Positions 22,704-36,100 of a stretch of 64,000 nucleotides of DNA are shown here, piece by piece; the stretch's first letter is position 1; the number at the start of each line of letters is the position of its first letter. The position numbers were made by a program, and so were the translations under genes. The notes under the pieces were generated by a model. The model was not told the DNA's origin and did no database searches. It saw only the letters and a program-made list of their open reading frames with translations. Origin of the DNA: Chrysaora quinquecirrha (taxonomy: Eukaryota > Cnidaria > Scyphozoa > Semaeostomeae > Pelagiidae); contig JACTAT010000117.1 of assembly GCA_014526335.1 (NCBI GenBank), positions 62,001 through 126,000 of the forward strand, written 5' to 3'.

Positions 22704-22985
22704 CTTTCTTCCTAGTAATTCTTGCCTTTATTTCATTGGAGAACTTCTGCTTGGTTTTCTCTTGTCGTCTCTGTGTCCTTTTCTCTGCTTTGTGTTCTTT
22801 CGGCTGGTATAACGAACTAGATAACTGCATCACTAATTAGTTTTCTCGCAGATATTTCCTTGTCTTCTAAAAAGCAGATTTCCTTGTTCCCGTTTGTCTG
22901 TTTGTCTGCAACCAATGAAAATACGCTGTTGTTTGCTGTTTAGTAAGAACAAGCTAATTAGTTGTTATCAGTGACGTGAATAGGG
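22704..22985 (-). other. Candidate non-coding first exon and promoter module of receptor 1
   Basis: On the minus strand a purine-rich segment ends in GGAAGAAAG followed by GTAAGG, a good donor (exon edge 22704). Upstream is a conserved block containing CTAATTAG, AACAGCGTATTTTCATTGG and TCACGTCACTGAT. The same module is conserved at 37337-37620 and, degenerate, at about 49935-51240, each time upstream of a receptor gene. I infer a 5' UTR exon and promoter; transcript evidence is lacking. Confidence 0.4.
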
Positions 22986-22989
22986 GTTC

Positions 22990-24880
22990 ATTTTCATTAA
23001 GTTGATGCTTTCCTTCTTCCAAGAGCCTATTCATATGATGTGAGCTGCCCAACTAAGATGGGATAGCGACCAGAAATGGAAAAGCCCACTCCTCCAGTTA
23101 AAACTTTGATTTCGCGAGGGAATAAATCTGAAACTGACTGTACAATACAGAACATTACAGTCTCAACAAGGTCCTGATAACGGCCCAACCCAATAACGGC
23201 CGTCCGCCTTTCCCCGTCTGCCGGACCAAAGGGCTCTTATTGGTCAGATATCTAGAGATTCCCACCACCAGCCAATGAGATTGCTCGATACCTCAGCAAC
23301 CGTGGGCATCTCCCTCTAGCTGAAGTAACCAATCACAGGGCCTGTTAGATTCAGTTCACAGCTGCTCTTCTCCTTATCAGACTGTAGACTTATTACATTC
23401 CAACCACTCTTTTGGAAACAGCAACTAACAACAACTACAACAATATACAGCTGTTTCCTCAGAGTGTTTCCAAGAAATCAAGAAATTGCCGGTTGCTTTA
23501 TAATTCAATTTGATGTTTGGCAGTAGGGTAGAGCATCACCATGACATCAAAATGACGTCACAAAATGCAAAATAATAAAATGTAGCAAACCTGAAGGATT
23601 ATGGCTCTAAAATTGCCCATAATGTCTCAGAAAAGCGGTCCTAAAGGTCTATTCGCTCGGAAATAACCAATTATGCCTACATAATACCATCTGAGAGTTT
23701 TTCATGTTATAGGCTTTGAAATTTTTGGCATGAAAGGAACATTTTGTACATTTAAAAATCGAGGTGTTTCTAAAAGGTAATTTTATATGCCTAAATTGCA
23801 ATAAGTATGCCAACTAAAGCATGTTCATTGGACTCTAAAACGTGAGAAATTCAAAAATTGATATTTTGAATCTTTTCTAAAAATAACTAAAGAATGACGT
23901 CACTCATGACTTCATAACATCCATTTAATGCTGACCTCATCAAATCTATAAATAAAATACAGGTTTTGAAAGACATTATCAAACTTAATAAGATATGTGA
24001 ATGTCAGTCATTCCCTTTAAATCAACGTTAGGTTTGTGCCCACTTTGCTGACTGCAGTTCAAATATGGCCATGTCACGTGACATGTACCAATATTTTACC
24101 AAAAATTTTTCGTATAACATTGGGCAACACATAAATATGAAAAGTCAGATTGATTTAAGCCATGATAATCAATAAACCTCAAAGGGGGGTGGAAACCCCC
24201 CCATATGGATTAGGTTTAAGTGGTATTAGAATGATGTTTGGGCTATATTTGCCTTGGTTATTAACCTGTTTGCTCGAGTTACTTGAAAGTGATTTTTTAA
24301 TTTTTATTTTCTCAAGTCACTTTTAACTTTGATTTTCTCAAGTCACTTTTCGAAGGTATGTGAAGGTGTGTTGTAGACAGGGGTTTTTCTTGAAAAACTG
24401 TCTCAAAGGTTAACCTCAAATTTTATAACACATTTTAACTAAATTGACCATGGAGATTTCAAATCCGAGATAGGCCAAAAAAATTTTGACTGGAAGTTGA
24501 CTTTTTTGCTTACGTCATCAAGAATGTACTTTAAACCGAATGAATGTACTTTAAACCGCTATAAAACTTTCCTAGTACAAATTATAACAAAACTAACTTC
24601 ATATATGAGCTCTACAGAGTCAGAGCTTTCGAACGATATATATTTTGCTTCATTTTACCAAATTTTAAATTTTTTGATATGACGATGTCATCATTGTCTT
24701 AAAAACAGGCAGAAATAAAGGAGAGACAACTTAGACTTGACTTTGAAACGAATTTTAAACGAAGTTAGTTCTAAAATTCATGTCCCGACGCTTGAAAATT
24801 CCAGGAAAAGTGAATTACCGGCATGAATTACCCTTGAGTAGGCTCCTTATAAATAACATAGCGTGTATCTTTACTTTTAT
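22990..24880. other. Intergenic DNA between receptor units 1 and 2
   Basis: No gene was recognised. A GC-richer island at about 23130-23420 holds three CCAAT-type boxes (ATTGGTC, CCAATGAG, CCAATCAC) and could be a retroelement promoter or solo terminal repeat. The rest resembles the GACGTCAT-containing TIR family, including a GGGGTGGAAACCCCCCC segment at about 24187. Confidence 0.35.
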
Positions 24881-25091
24881 CATTCGATAGTACAGTAGAC
24901 AATTCAGTTTAAAAAGGTGGGAAGTTGACATAAGATTTCTTTAGAAGTAAATAACATCTCCTGTGTATCATACTTTATAATGCTTCACCTACCTACTTAT
25001 GAAGACCAAGAGTATTAAGTATCGAACACCAAGAGTATCGACGGGCTTACAGACTTTTGAACGAACTGAAAATTTTCTTTCATTCTCTTAG

Positions 25092-25169
25092 AAAGTATGG
25101 CGTGAAGACAGAGAAAAATTTGATTCAATCGCAGCAAGGTGTGTAAGAAAATCTTTGGGAATATCATAA
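25092..25169 (+). pseudogene. Orphan UBE2G2 terminal exon, copy 2
   Basis: This is a 78-base copy of the last UBE2G2 exon, with its CTCTTAG acceptor, open frame and TAA stop all kept. It encodes the same peptide as copy 1 ([25 protein letters not shown]). No other UBE2G2 exon accompanies it. It came along with the receptor duplication. It could still be spliced as a distal alternative last exon to exon 6 at 14578, but this is untested. Confidence 0.85.
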
Positions 25170-25349
25170 ACAACTATAGAGCTATAGAAATTCCTCAAAT
25201 ACCCTGAATATTTAAGTGTATTAAATTGTAAATAGCCATTGAGATCAACCTCTATTTAGTTACTATGAACGTTTAACATGAAAAGCTATGGTTTGCAAAG
25301 TCAAAAGCAATAAATGTAAAGCAAAGTGAAAAATGTTGTATTCATTATT

Positions 25350-28300
25350 TCAAAGTGTTTTCCGTCGAATTCGCGTCTTTCGCTTCCTCTGGGAGTAAAA
25401 TTCGTTGAATTTGGTTGCCTGGGTCTTCCCTTCATCTTCGTCATCTAAGTTGGCCAATATACTTTCCATGCTTCCAAGACTAATGTCTACACTGTTGCTT
25501 ATACTGCCTTCTTTGAGCCCAGGAGAGAAGAAAACTTGAGACGCATACGTTTCTCTTTTCAACAAGATACGATACACTTTAGGCCCAAACAAACAAATCA
25601 GAGATACGAGACCAATGATGTCATTAAAGATGAGAGCCACATACGTCTGTGCAAAAGGATCATGACTTCGCTTGTCGACTGCTACTATGGCCAGTATAAA
25701 CGCTGCCCATAGAAAACAGTTGCTGTACATCGTAACTGCAATACTGTATGCTTCGTTGTAGTTCTTTGGAAATTTCCTTGTTTTAAAAGCCATGACAGTG
25801 CTGATAGAAATCATTGTAAAACATGGGACCAAATTTATAATAATATAATCGATTTTCACCTTGCAAGTTGCTACAACATTTCCTTTATAAATATCATAAG
25901 AAATGGATGGAATATCAGTTAAAACCCACATTATGCAAAGCAAAAATTGAGTCCCAAGTAAACCAGTGCAAAAAATCAACTGTGACTTTGGACTTACGAA
26001 GTGTGGCAAAGATGCCATGGTTTTAGCAGATCTGAATATTCTGTAGATTCGGATGATTTTCAGCATCAATGGCGTGTAACAGACTGTCAGAGTGATGCCA
26101 AATATGAATCTACGTATGCCACATAATGTTAATGATGGTTGGAAGTAATATACCACTGGTGTCAGGAAGCAAAGGCTTAGGCCAATTAATATGATGAATG
26201 AAAGTTCACGACCTGAAGCTTTGACAATTTGAGAGTTTCTGTGTTTAATGAAGAGGACAATCACTACAGTAGTTAGGAGCAGGCCTATAACAGACCCTGC
26301 TGCAATCATTTTACTTTTATCATCCTTGAAACTTAGAAATATTTCAGGCAATTTTTCGCATGATGTTCGTTGTTTGTTAGGAAGCTCATGTCTTCCACAT
26401 AGTTTGCATGTATTGTTGACAGTATAAGCGTTCTTTGCACATGGTTTGCACGTGAAACAGCATGCATGTATTTGGCTTTGGATTGATATTTCGCCTGGTT
26501 TGCAAGGAAAGGAACATGTTGAAATGACCGACTTTGTTTTGTTATGAGACCAGGTTATTTCTGAATGATGTATTTTCAATGTTTCTTTGTTATTTGCTGA
26601 ATTTTGTTTCCAGATGCCCACGGTATTATATGTATAGCCGTCAAAATTGACTATTTCTATGTCGCGGTAAAGTGTTCCTTTCGAGTTATAAGGCATACCT
26701 TCACACGTAACCCCATCCTGGAGTAAAATGTTCACCTCTTCTTGATTTATCATTGCACGCTTCTGCTTTGCACAGATTTGTATATCCGTTGAGTTCTTAC
26801 AAAGGTGGTTAAGAATGTAATATCGAAGTACACAGATGTATGTGTGGACAGCATCGATAACTGTAGATTCAGATTCATATTTGATAAAGAAGTTACTTTT
26901 ATGTAGGTCTGCATCCTCGGTACATTGTTTTTTTGTGCTATGTTTTGGGCAGGTAGAGCAATTCTTATGGCTGCTTGAACCAACAGAACAGTTTGACGAA
27001 CAATTGTTACTGCTGCCTATAGAACAGTTAAAAGTTTCTTCCCAGAATTCTTTCAGCCATGTACTCCATCGTTGAGACGACTTTCTAGAAAACTTGAGAC
27101 TCATGAAATATTTTCTATAACGCGCATGTGCAACACCGGCATAGTTAAGCATAAGGGCACCTTTCCCTGTGTCTGCGATTTCTTTCAAGGTGTCTTTGTC
27201 TGTTAATAGTACAGAATTCAAAAACCAAGTAAACTTCTTACCTGGTTTTGAAGCCTTTATCAGTCCTATTGCGTCTTCTTTAGTTGTGTAAAGTATGACT
27301 ACATTAACCTTTTCTTCCATGTTTAATTTCCCGACTGCTTCCTCATAATCTATATCATCTGAATTGATTGGCAACACGTGACTTTTAGCGATACAAATTC
27401 CTGCTATTTTCAACTTTACCATTAAATCATCCATGCCTCGTTGGCCGTAATTTCCATAGGAGTTCACTGTTGAGATATAAGTCCAGTTGAAATGCTTTAA
27501 GATGTCAACCATGGCAATATTCTTTAGATCATCTGAAGGAATTGTGCGAAATAGGTTAGGATACCTATGTCTATCATCTAAGTCAATACTTGATGCTGAA
27601 TAGCTGATAAGTGCCGTATTAAAAACGTCAAATGTTGGTGCTGCAAGTATAGCCTCATCGGATGTTTGTGGACCAATAACTCCAATTGTTGCATTATTGG
27701 TTATAAGTGGCTTCATATGTTCCTTAAGATTTTTAAGGCTTCCACAGGTTTCAATAATTCGAAAACCAAGTTGGAGACCAAATAATGAATTATTCTGTCT
27801 GTTGATGTCAACAATTGTTTCCATCATTACTTCTGAAAGATACACGGAATGTTGGTCGATTTTGCCGCATGGTGATGTTTGTCCTCTTTGACGTATCCCG
27901 AAATAGCCACCAAGCACCAAATTTGGGTATTCATCTTTGTATTTATAGTACAATTTAATCCCTAAATAAATAATAGAATGATAGAATATATAACAGAACT
28001 ATGCATTTGTTATTTGGAATTGAATTTTTGTGGCGTACAGAAAGTTTGATAGAACAAAACACCCTTTTTAAACTTGGGTTGAACTTGGGTTAATCCTATT
28101 TCACATGGGATATTTTTCTGCCAATTTCTGATGGAGCGACTCGGTAACTAAATGAAAGAGTTATGACGAGAGAGTTCGGTACACATCATTAAAGTCCTGG
28201 CCAAACGATCAAACATTGTAAGTCTGAAATTCGCTTGTTTAACAAAATGTTCGGTCGTTTGGCCATATCACAAAACGTTGCCCATCTAACATTTTTCGCT

Positions 28301-29544
28301 TACGGGAAGCAGAAAATGATATTGAAGTTTCACGAAAGCATTGCCAGCCAATCAATCGACGTGGCCAAACGATCAAACATTGTAAGTCTGAAATTCGCTT
28401 GTTCGACAAAATGTTCGGTCGTTTGGCCATATCACAAAACGTTGCCCAACTTCCATTTTTCGCTTACGGGAAGCAGAAAATGATATTGAAGTTTCACGAA
28501 AGCATTGCCAACCAATCAATCGACGTGGCCAGTCGGTCCAACATTGCTGGTGAAGCAAATCTTGTTGTAAATTTGTAAATAATGTGAATGATTTATAGTT
28601 CGTCAAGAAGATCTTAACGAAACGATTTGTACGATGTGCTGTATGTCATATTTGAAGAGTCCAAGTGAGAAAACTCTTTCTGTCTACACAAAACTGGCCT
28701 TTTGCTTTTAATGTGGACAGATTCCAATACTCCTAAATGGAACAAAGATCTTGCTTTACCATTGATTTGACAACAATCCTCCGTGTGATTTTCTTTCCTT
28801 TTTGGGTTTTCAACCAAGTGTTGTCCTTTGGCAGTATCATGGTTATTAAGGAAAACGGAAAGTTATATTCCATGGTTATATACCATGACTTTGAATGACG
28901 AAAAGTCGAAATGTGTACCTTTGTCAAGAGGAAAAAGTGACACGATGTCCAGAGGATGGTGACCAAATTTTTACACGGGGTGTGCGTATGGCGAGTCAAA
29001 TACAGTTCCGTTGGGTTGCCGTTGTTGTCATATTCTTTCCCAAAGTAGAATATCTTTGTCGTTCCATAAGATTCCAACACAAAAATATGGCAGATTTGAA
29101 AATTAGTTACCCAAAATGTGGGAAAATGCAGTTAACATTTCTATACCCGAAAAATGGCTCTCTAGCAAAACTTCAAACTAAAAAAAATTGCACTCATACT
29201 TCTCAAAATCTGGTCTTCATCCCCCCTGCTAGGGCACGAGGCGGAGTTTCCTTAAAAATGACGACCGAGAAGGTGGATTTTCTTACCTAGGACGGTAGAT
29301 TTCTACACTACAAACCATAATCAACAATAGTTCTGTTTTTCATCTCAATTTCAATTATTATGTTGTACGACTCGCAGATAGCACTTGTTCAATCAAGTAT
29401 TGAATAGTGAATATTGAGTGTTAAGAAATGTTGCATAACCAAAATAAGAACATATTTCTATTGAAACTTACTGTCATTGGTATAGCCAAGAGTAAAACAA
29501 CTGAACACAAGAATCTTTACCAGTATCATGCGATTTCTTTCCAT
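25350..29544 (-). CDS. Class C GPCR 2, metabotropic-glutamate-receptor-like
   Basis: There are two coding exons, 29472-29544 (signal peptide, same sequence start MERNRMILVKIL) and 25350-27961, joined in phase 1 to give 894 aa. The domain order equals receptor 1: Venus-flytrap domain, Cys-rich region, seven helices, short basic tail. By my reading about 2% of residues differ from receptor 1. The changes are scattered, with a small cluster in the Ser/Asn/Cys-rich loop, where one residue is lost, and a pair near the third extracellular loop (VDKRS versus VKMRS). The frame is intact, with no stop or frameshift, so both copies look functional. The candidate first exon (37337-37620) is separated from exon 29472-29544 by the 6.15 kb transposon. 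Confidence 0.9.
28199..28530. repeat. Tandem duplication of a 164 bp unit in the receptor 2 intron
   Basis: Two adjacent copies (28199-28362 and 28363-28530) each begin GGCCAAACGATCAAACATT. Receptor 1 has one copy at the same place, so the doubling is later than the gene duplication, or one copy was lost from receptor 1. Confidence 0.85.
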
Positions 29545-29826
29545 TCTGCAAAAGAAACGCAATTTCAACGAATTTTACTCCATAGACTCGCAACCACTGG
29601 TGTAGCGTAGCGACCAAAAGCAGTGCCCGGGGGCAGATATGTTTGCTGCACCTACCAAGACAGGGGGTTGCCCATGCATCCTTTACGGTAAGTGTACCTA
29701 TACCAAATAATTGAACTTCTCGAAAGCTTGTGGCCACACACGAAATTGTTGTCGAAATGTATTTTTTCTTTTCTTTATTCTGTTAACATAATAAGTGTTT
29801 TTATAAAAGTAACATGATTATATTTC

Positions 29827-30637
29827 TTTACCCTATCTGTACTGGGGGGAGGCGTTTTTCAACCCCCTACCAAACAATCTATTGTAGCATAAAAACGGAG
29901 GCATTATTGATAGCAAAACTTACTGACTTTAACTAAAATTTAATACTCTTCATGATCACATAAATTTTGGAACAATTAGATTAGTCACGTGACCACAGAA
30001 TGCCCATATTTGGAAGGCAGTAACAAAAAAATTCGCATTTCTACTTATAAGTCTGCAGCTGGATGGCAAATCAGATCGATACATACACCAATCGGTTTGT
30101 CTAATTAAGGGCTTTCATATGATGTATTATTTGTTCACTTTATCTCTGTTTTGTTAATTATTATATATATGACGTCATACATCTTTATGACGTCATAAAT
30201 TTTAAATATTGGTAAAAGATTTTTTCAGAAAGAGCGAACCCTGCGCAACAAGAATATATACAATTATGGTTATTTACATGCCTATTTTATCAGAATAATG
30301 ACTTCAAGTATCCTCAACACAAAGTAAAAAATGTTGATTACTTGTAAAAATTTCGTCCGATTTCCAAAAAATTAGAGAATATTGGCTAGAATGCAACGTG
30401 TTTTTTAAATAAAACATTTTGAACTGCTTTGGAACGATATTTGACAATAAAAACAGATATTTTTACGAAAAAGCTACTTTTTCATGAAAAATCCCCAATA
30501 ATGCGTTGCCTAGCCACATATCACGTGACTAATTAAATTCCAAAGCTACATATAGAATGTCCATTACCGGGAGATACTTTGTGCCAAGTTGGTTAAACTA
30601 TCTTGTATAGTTTCAAAAATAACTAGTCCCCCCCAGT
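29827..30637. mobile_element. Duplicated TTTACCCTATCTGTA element, right end lost
   Basis: This is the paralogue of 20068-21003, carried along by the segmental duplication. The similarity stops near TAACTAGTCCCCCCC (about 30630), so the right terminus is missing. The poly(T) run of the other copy is absent. Confidence 0.6.
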
Positions 30638-30794
30638 TAAACAGCAAATATTCACCACTGTGTTTTCATTGATTTGGAAAGTTTGCGTCCCGTTATAAAG
30701 GGAAACGGGGTGTTATACAAAGTGAATCCATGAACAGAGATTGTCAGGTAAAGTTCCGGACCAATTTTCAGGTGATTTTTAATCGTTTAGAATG

Positions 30795-31050
30795 TATGGC
30801 GCGCCAAAAGGGAAAAAAATACGAAAAACGAATTTCCTAATACCACTTGAATTGTATAATAGCAACACCATCTTATAATACGTAATTTCAGTTTTGCAAT
30901 ACAAAACTAATATTTTACAATACGAAGCTTGGCATTTTGTTATGCGAAACTTGGCATTTTATAATACGAAACTTGGCATTTTATAATACGAAAGTTGACA
31001 TTTTATAATACGAAAGTTAACATTGTATTATACGAATTTCCAAAATTTTG
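30795..31050. repeat. Left inverted terminal repeat with subterminal 22 bp repeats
   Basis: After the GC-rich tip come about five copies of a unit like TTGGCATTTTATAATACGAA (30930-31040). Such arrays often hold transposase binding sites. The mirrored array is at the right end. Confidence 0.8.
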
Positions 31051-31211
31051 CAGATAACAAAACCAGAATTCTACTTTTTTATCATTGTTGTAATCATGAT
31101 AATTATAATTATAATTTATGCAGTATATTACAATTATCATAATTTATGATATAAATTATTGCACAATACTTTGCATAATTCGTCATCTCCCCTCGTTGAA
31201 GTCTCTTCGTA

Positions 31212-33032
31212 ATGGCTGATGATCAGCATCCACTTTCACCCTTACACGCACTGGAATGTTTGAAAGATCTTCTTGCTGATTTGCCAAACATTTTTCTTGA
31301 GTTTGATCGCAACATCTTTAACAGCAATGAAGCAATTTTACAATGTATGGAAAGAAGAGCTACGGAACTTTGCTCCATACTGTCTGTTGTACGTATTGAT
31401 CTTGCCAGATTAAATATGCAAGGAAATCGCCAGCTTTTTGGGGAACTCAACCATGCTTTTGATGAAACTGTCATGTTGGTACACAGTTATAGAAAACGAT
31501 TCCAGGAAATTTTGGAATTGTCACCCTTGAGAGAAACTGGTGGTACACAGTTTCATCTGGACACCGATTCCCAAGGAAGTGTTGGAAGGCCCAAGGTAAA
31601 CCTCTCCAAGGAACAAGTGTCTGCCTTGATTGCACTTGGGTTTAAGTTCACTGAAATCAGTAGTATGCTTGGAGTCCACCCTAAAACACTCCGCAGATTG
31701 CGACGTGAATGGGACCTTCCCGTGGGTGCGAGTGTCTTCACAGAAATTACCGATGAACAGCTGGATGAAGTGGTTTCGGAAATATTGCACGAATTGCCAA
31801 ACACTGGTGAAAGACTAATGATGGGTGCACTGATGTCTCGTGGACTCAACGTGCAACGAGAAAGAATGCGATGTTCATTACAAAGATTGGATCCAGTTGG
31901 AAGGGCATTGCGAAGGCGGCTTAGGATTCGTCGGCGTGTGTACAACGTTCCCTGTGCTAACTTCTTGTGGTAAGATCCCTTGTAGACTTGCATTAAATGT
32001 AAATTTTTAATATTCAACAATTTACAATAACAGGGCGATTTGGGTACACTGATTACGGGTACTACGCAAGGCTATTGGAAGAACTATCGGATTAGGGGGC
32101 TAAACAACTGAAAAGCATGTGATGACGTTATCATTTTATCACGTCATACTATTGTTTTCGGATCCATTGAGCGACCTCAAGCCCCCCCCATGTTTGGACG
32201 GTCCTGCTACGATGCTATTGTAGTGTGATTTTATTGTTGCAGGCATGCAGACGGCTACCATAAGATGATTCGCTGGCGAATGGTCATTCATGGTTGCATT
32301 GACGGATTTTCCAGAGTGGTTACATTTCTTAGGTGTTCAAATGATAACACGGCAGATACAGTGCTAAGCCTTTTCACAACTGCAGTGCAAAAGTTCAGAT
32401 GCCCACTGCGAATAAGAACAGACCATGGGACAGAGAACGTACGCATGGCCGAATGGATGCTTCGTCATCATGGAGTTGAGAAAAATCCTGTAATAACAGG
32501 CAGCTCAGTGCACAACCAACGAATTGAAAGACTTTGGGTAGACCTCTCCAATGTAGTCACTTCACATTACATCAACCTGTTTTCCTACATGGAGAGACAG
32601 ATCCTTCTAGACCCTGACAATGAAATACATTTGTATGCTCTACAATATGTATACATGCCTAGAATCAATAATGCCCTGGGACTATTCGTTGATCAGTGGA
32701 ACCACCATCCATTAAGGACTGCTAGAGGCAAGTCACCATTGCAGTTGTGGACACAAAGTTTCCATGAAGGGTCGAATGTGGGACAAGATGAAAACTTGAT
32801 GGAAAGAACAATGCCAACAGATCCAGAAAATTATGGCATTGATGATGAAGGGCCAGTCCCTGAGATTGAGACATGCAATAATGTAGTAATACCAAGGTCT
32901 TCTATTGACATAAGTGATGAACAGTGGGATGAATTGCAGAGGATTTGCAACTGGTCTGCAGATGATGGTAATCATGGAATACAAATTTACCTAATGGCTG
33001 TAGAATTTTTGGACAACTTACATCTTAGCTAA
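31212..33032 (+). CDS. Transposase, integrase-like D,D,E core
   Basis: Exons 31212-31969 and 32243-33032 (GTAAGA donor, TTGCAG acceptor) join within a Trp codon to give 515 aa. The N-terminal part is helical and contains a helix-turn-helix-like segment (about 120-165: LSKEQVSALIALGFKFTEIS...HPKTLRRLRREW) for DNA binding. The catalytic core follows the splice: WHADGYHK (Asp256), IDGFSR, RTDHGTEN (Asp313) and NQRIERLW (Glu348). There are 34 residues between the last two acidic positions, as in D,D35E integrases. It would excise and insert the element by acting on its terminal repeats. No stop or frameshift is seen, so the transposon may be autonomous. It converges with the HECT gene, whose stop is 167 bases away. 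Confidence 0.9.
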
Positions 33033-33198
33033 CTTTTTAGTAGATAGATATAGGCAAGTATCAATGGCAACTAGCAATTGTAATATTGTGAATGGGTAAC
33101 AACATAACAACATAACAATAATATGTGAAACAACATAACAATTCATAGTAATAATGGTTATGAAACAACTGAGCACTATGCTGAAAAAAGTTTATTTC

Positions 33199-36100
33199 TT
33201 AAACTTGTCCAAAACCACTACATTCTTTCAAAGCCGAAACAAAAAGCTTCTTCATTTCTTCCCATGTGGAGGCATGACATGGTACGATCAGTGTCAGTGT
33301 GCATGTTGAAGCTGTTGGTCTGCACTTGCATCCTTGTGGGCAGCCATGCTTAAAACTGAGCTTCATTGGATAGGGCAAACCGAGAGGTGGCACTGTAGAC
33401 GACCCTGTTAAGAACTGAGCTAAGTCACCAAGTGTGACATCCATATCATTACCTAAAATAAAGCATTTTTGTGGTGTAAGACACTGGATAAATGAAATGA
33501 ACATTTGAACGACAATTATCGGAAATTAAATAGAAATTCAATAAAAAATGCTTCATGAACGAAATTTGTTTAGTGGTTTGTTCGGCTTGTTTGGCCACCC
33601 AGGTGAACAAACACAAGATGCATCTTATGTCTCTTAGTGCTACTAACAGAATTAACGATCAAAAGATAAAAAATACAATTTGTTGCAAGATGGTACCATA
33701 CCTTTGACGGACATCTGTTCTACCAGATCACTAAAATACTTGCATGTGTCCACTTCTTTATCAAACAAGTTGGAGCCACTTGGTGAGTACAGGACCTCAA
33801 GATCTGCTAAAAATTCTTGTGCAGTCCATTGAAACATATTGCCTTTCATGGTAAAAAGTGGTCTTAGAATGGAAGGTGACTCTCTAATTGCATCCAAAAT
33901 ACCAAACAATGTTAGTCCTCTTTCAAATTCATGCAAGGATGCATATATGGGTGCTACAATTTGTTTGTAGAAGAGTGACCTGAAAGAAAATATGACATAT
34001 GATGGACTTACTAACCATTTGATTTGCATTTCATTTCGAGCCACATCTGGGTATAAATCCTGCCTTAGTTTATTTTTTCAGTCTGTTTCTGATGTTTAAA
34101 CTCTGAGGAGTGTCGGACAAATAAAAGCTTTTAAGTATGCCCAAAAAATTGTCTGTTGTTTATCACCATTTTAAGTGACTAATTCTGAAATTTAACACTC
34201 TACACCCTAACAAAACAACATTTGTTACCACTGAATAAGCCACCTGACCATACAATGCCCACATGTGGAAACCAGTCAGAAATAAATCAGAATTTGCATT
34301 TCTACTTGTAATTAGTTGGGCAATCTAAATAATTGCAGGACACCCTTGGAACCCTATAAAGGATGTTGAATGAATCAAAACATACAATGAAGTTAAAGAC
34401 GAAAAATGTGGTTATAAACAATAAGACATACTGCAGTATCGTATCTTTGGAACTGATCCTCTCTCTATGAGGTACACCAGTGTACCCAATGAATTGCAGT
34501 ATGTCAAGACCACTGTCATCAGTTAGGATGTCTTGCAGTTCCTTGTCAGATGAAGCATCCAGTACCTGGAATGAATAACCATATCTATTAGTAATTCCAA
34601 TGCAACACAGAGTCTTCTGGCAGTTAGCAAGTTAAAGTGTGTTATTGAAATTAAATAGCAAACATACTTTGGATTTGAAATCATTCAATTTTTCATCCTG
34701 AAGATCTGTACAAGTGGGGAACTGAACATTCGGAAGACCACCAACAAGAAAGTCAAACACCCAATCACTAAGAAAATATGGTCCAGGTCCTCCTTGACAT
34801 ATAGAGGAGGCACATAATTCACCGGCCATCAAAAATTCTTCATTTGCAATTGCAACTGCACTCTCCACTGGTATCATCCCTGTTGCCGTATTTCTGAACA
34901 ATGCCATTCTCATCTGCTGCAATGCACCTAAAAACAAAAGATCCATAATAAATGTAAATAATCCAAACCTTCCACCACAATGGGAAATTGTTGATAGTCC
35001 CAAAACAAGTGCATATACATACAAACCTTCAAAAAATTCTCTCCTCGGGCCCCCATCATCAATTGCAGGTTCCCCAACAAATACAAGTTTCAGGCCATGG
35101 TCTTTTTTCACCCATTTTTTCTTTCTGTAGTCCAGGTAATCTTTCCAAAGTGTTTTGCGACGTACATACAAACGTTTTTCATTGGAGACCACATTTTCAC
35201 TCAGTTTTTGTACCATAATTTTGATCTTCACTCTGAGTTCTTCTGGTGACATCACATCATTAGTGGCTGTAACAGTTGTACAACTTTCTCTGGAGGTATC
35301 ATCATTCTGGTCATCACTGTCCACCTCACATGTTAGATTTTCGTCAAAAATAAGGCTATTATACAATTCTGCCTCGGGCTTTGCCCTTGAATCTATGCAG
35401 TCATTTGAATGGGACTCTATGATGTAGTCAGGGAAATAGCAGAAACATATAGGACACTGCTGTTCTGGTGCAGAACATGGCTTCCTAGCTGTCTTGTTTT
35501 TTTCAATTTTTGAAGATGATGGAAGATTGAGTCCTTTTGTATTCCCATCAACATCATGACCAGAACTGGGAGAACTGCTGGCAGTTTCTGAATTCCACAC
35601 AACTAGAGACTGAGAATCATCAACATGCACCAATGAAGAAGGAAATTGAGAGTCATCATCATTTTCGTCATCAGAGCCATCATTGGAATTCCTGAGGTAG
35701 TCTTGAATTTTGCGACCCAGACCAACATTCAAAAACGTGTATGCACGTACATACAGGGGGCCTTGACCAGTTTGGTGTTTTAAAATCTTATAATTCCAGT
35801 TGCTAATTTCAGGTACAGAGATAAGTCTTGGGCCAACAGCTTTAAGGAGTTCGAATTCCGGCTTTATTCGCATTTCTTTAAAACGCGGTATTGCATTATA
35901 AATTGCTTCTCGGATATCGTGCTCTTGCATCGAAGATGTAAAAGAAACAGCCGACCCAACAAGCCCACAGTCGTAAAAATGCTGCCTGTCTTGCCTTCTA
36001 GGCACCTTTGATATTCTGGGGTCGTTGATGAAGAATACGTCCTTGTACGACATAGTTTCCTTTTCCTGGGCATGTTTTCGCTTTCGGCATTTCCCAGTAT

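Noticed and set aside
22606..22812. Plus-strand ORF conserved in both 22606-22812 and 37230-37445
   Set aside because: Conservation is explained by the segmental duplication; the minus strand fits a non-coding exon with a GTAAGG donor better, and the peptide matches no family.
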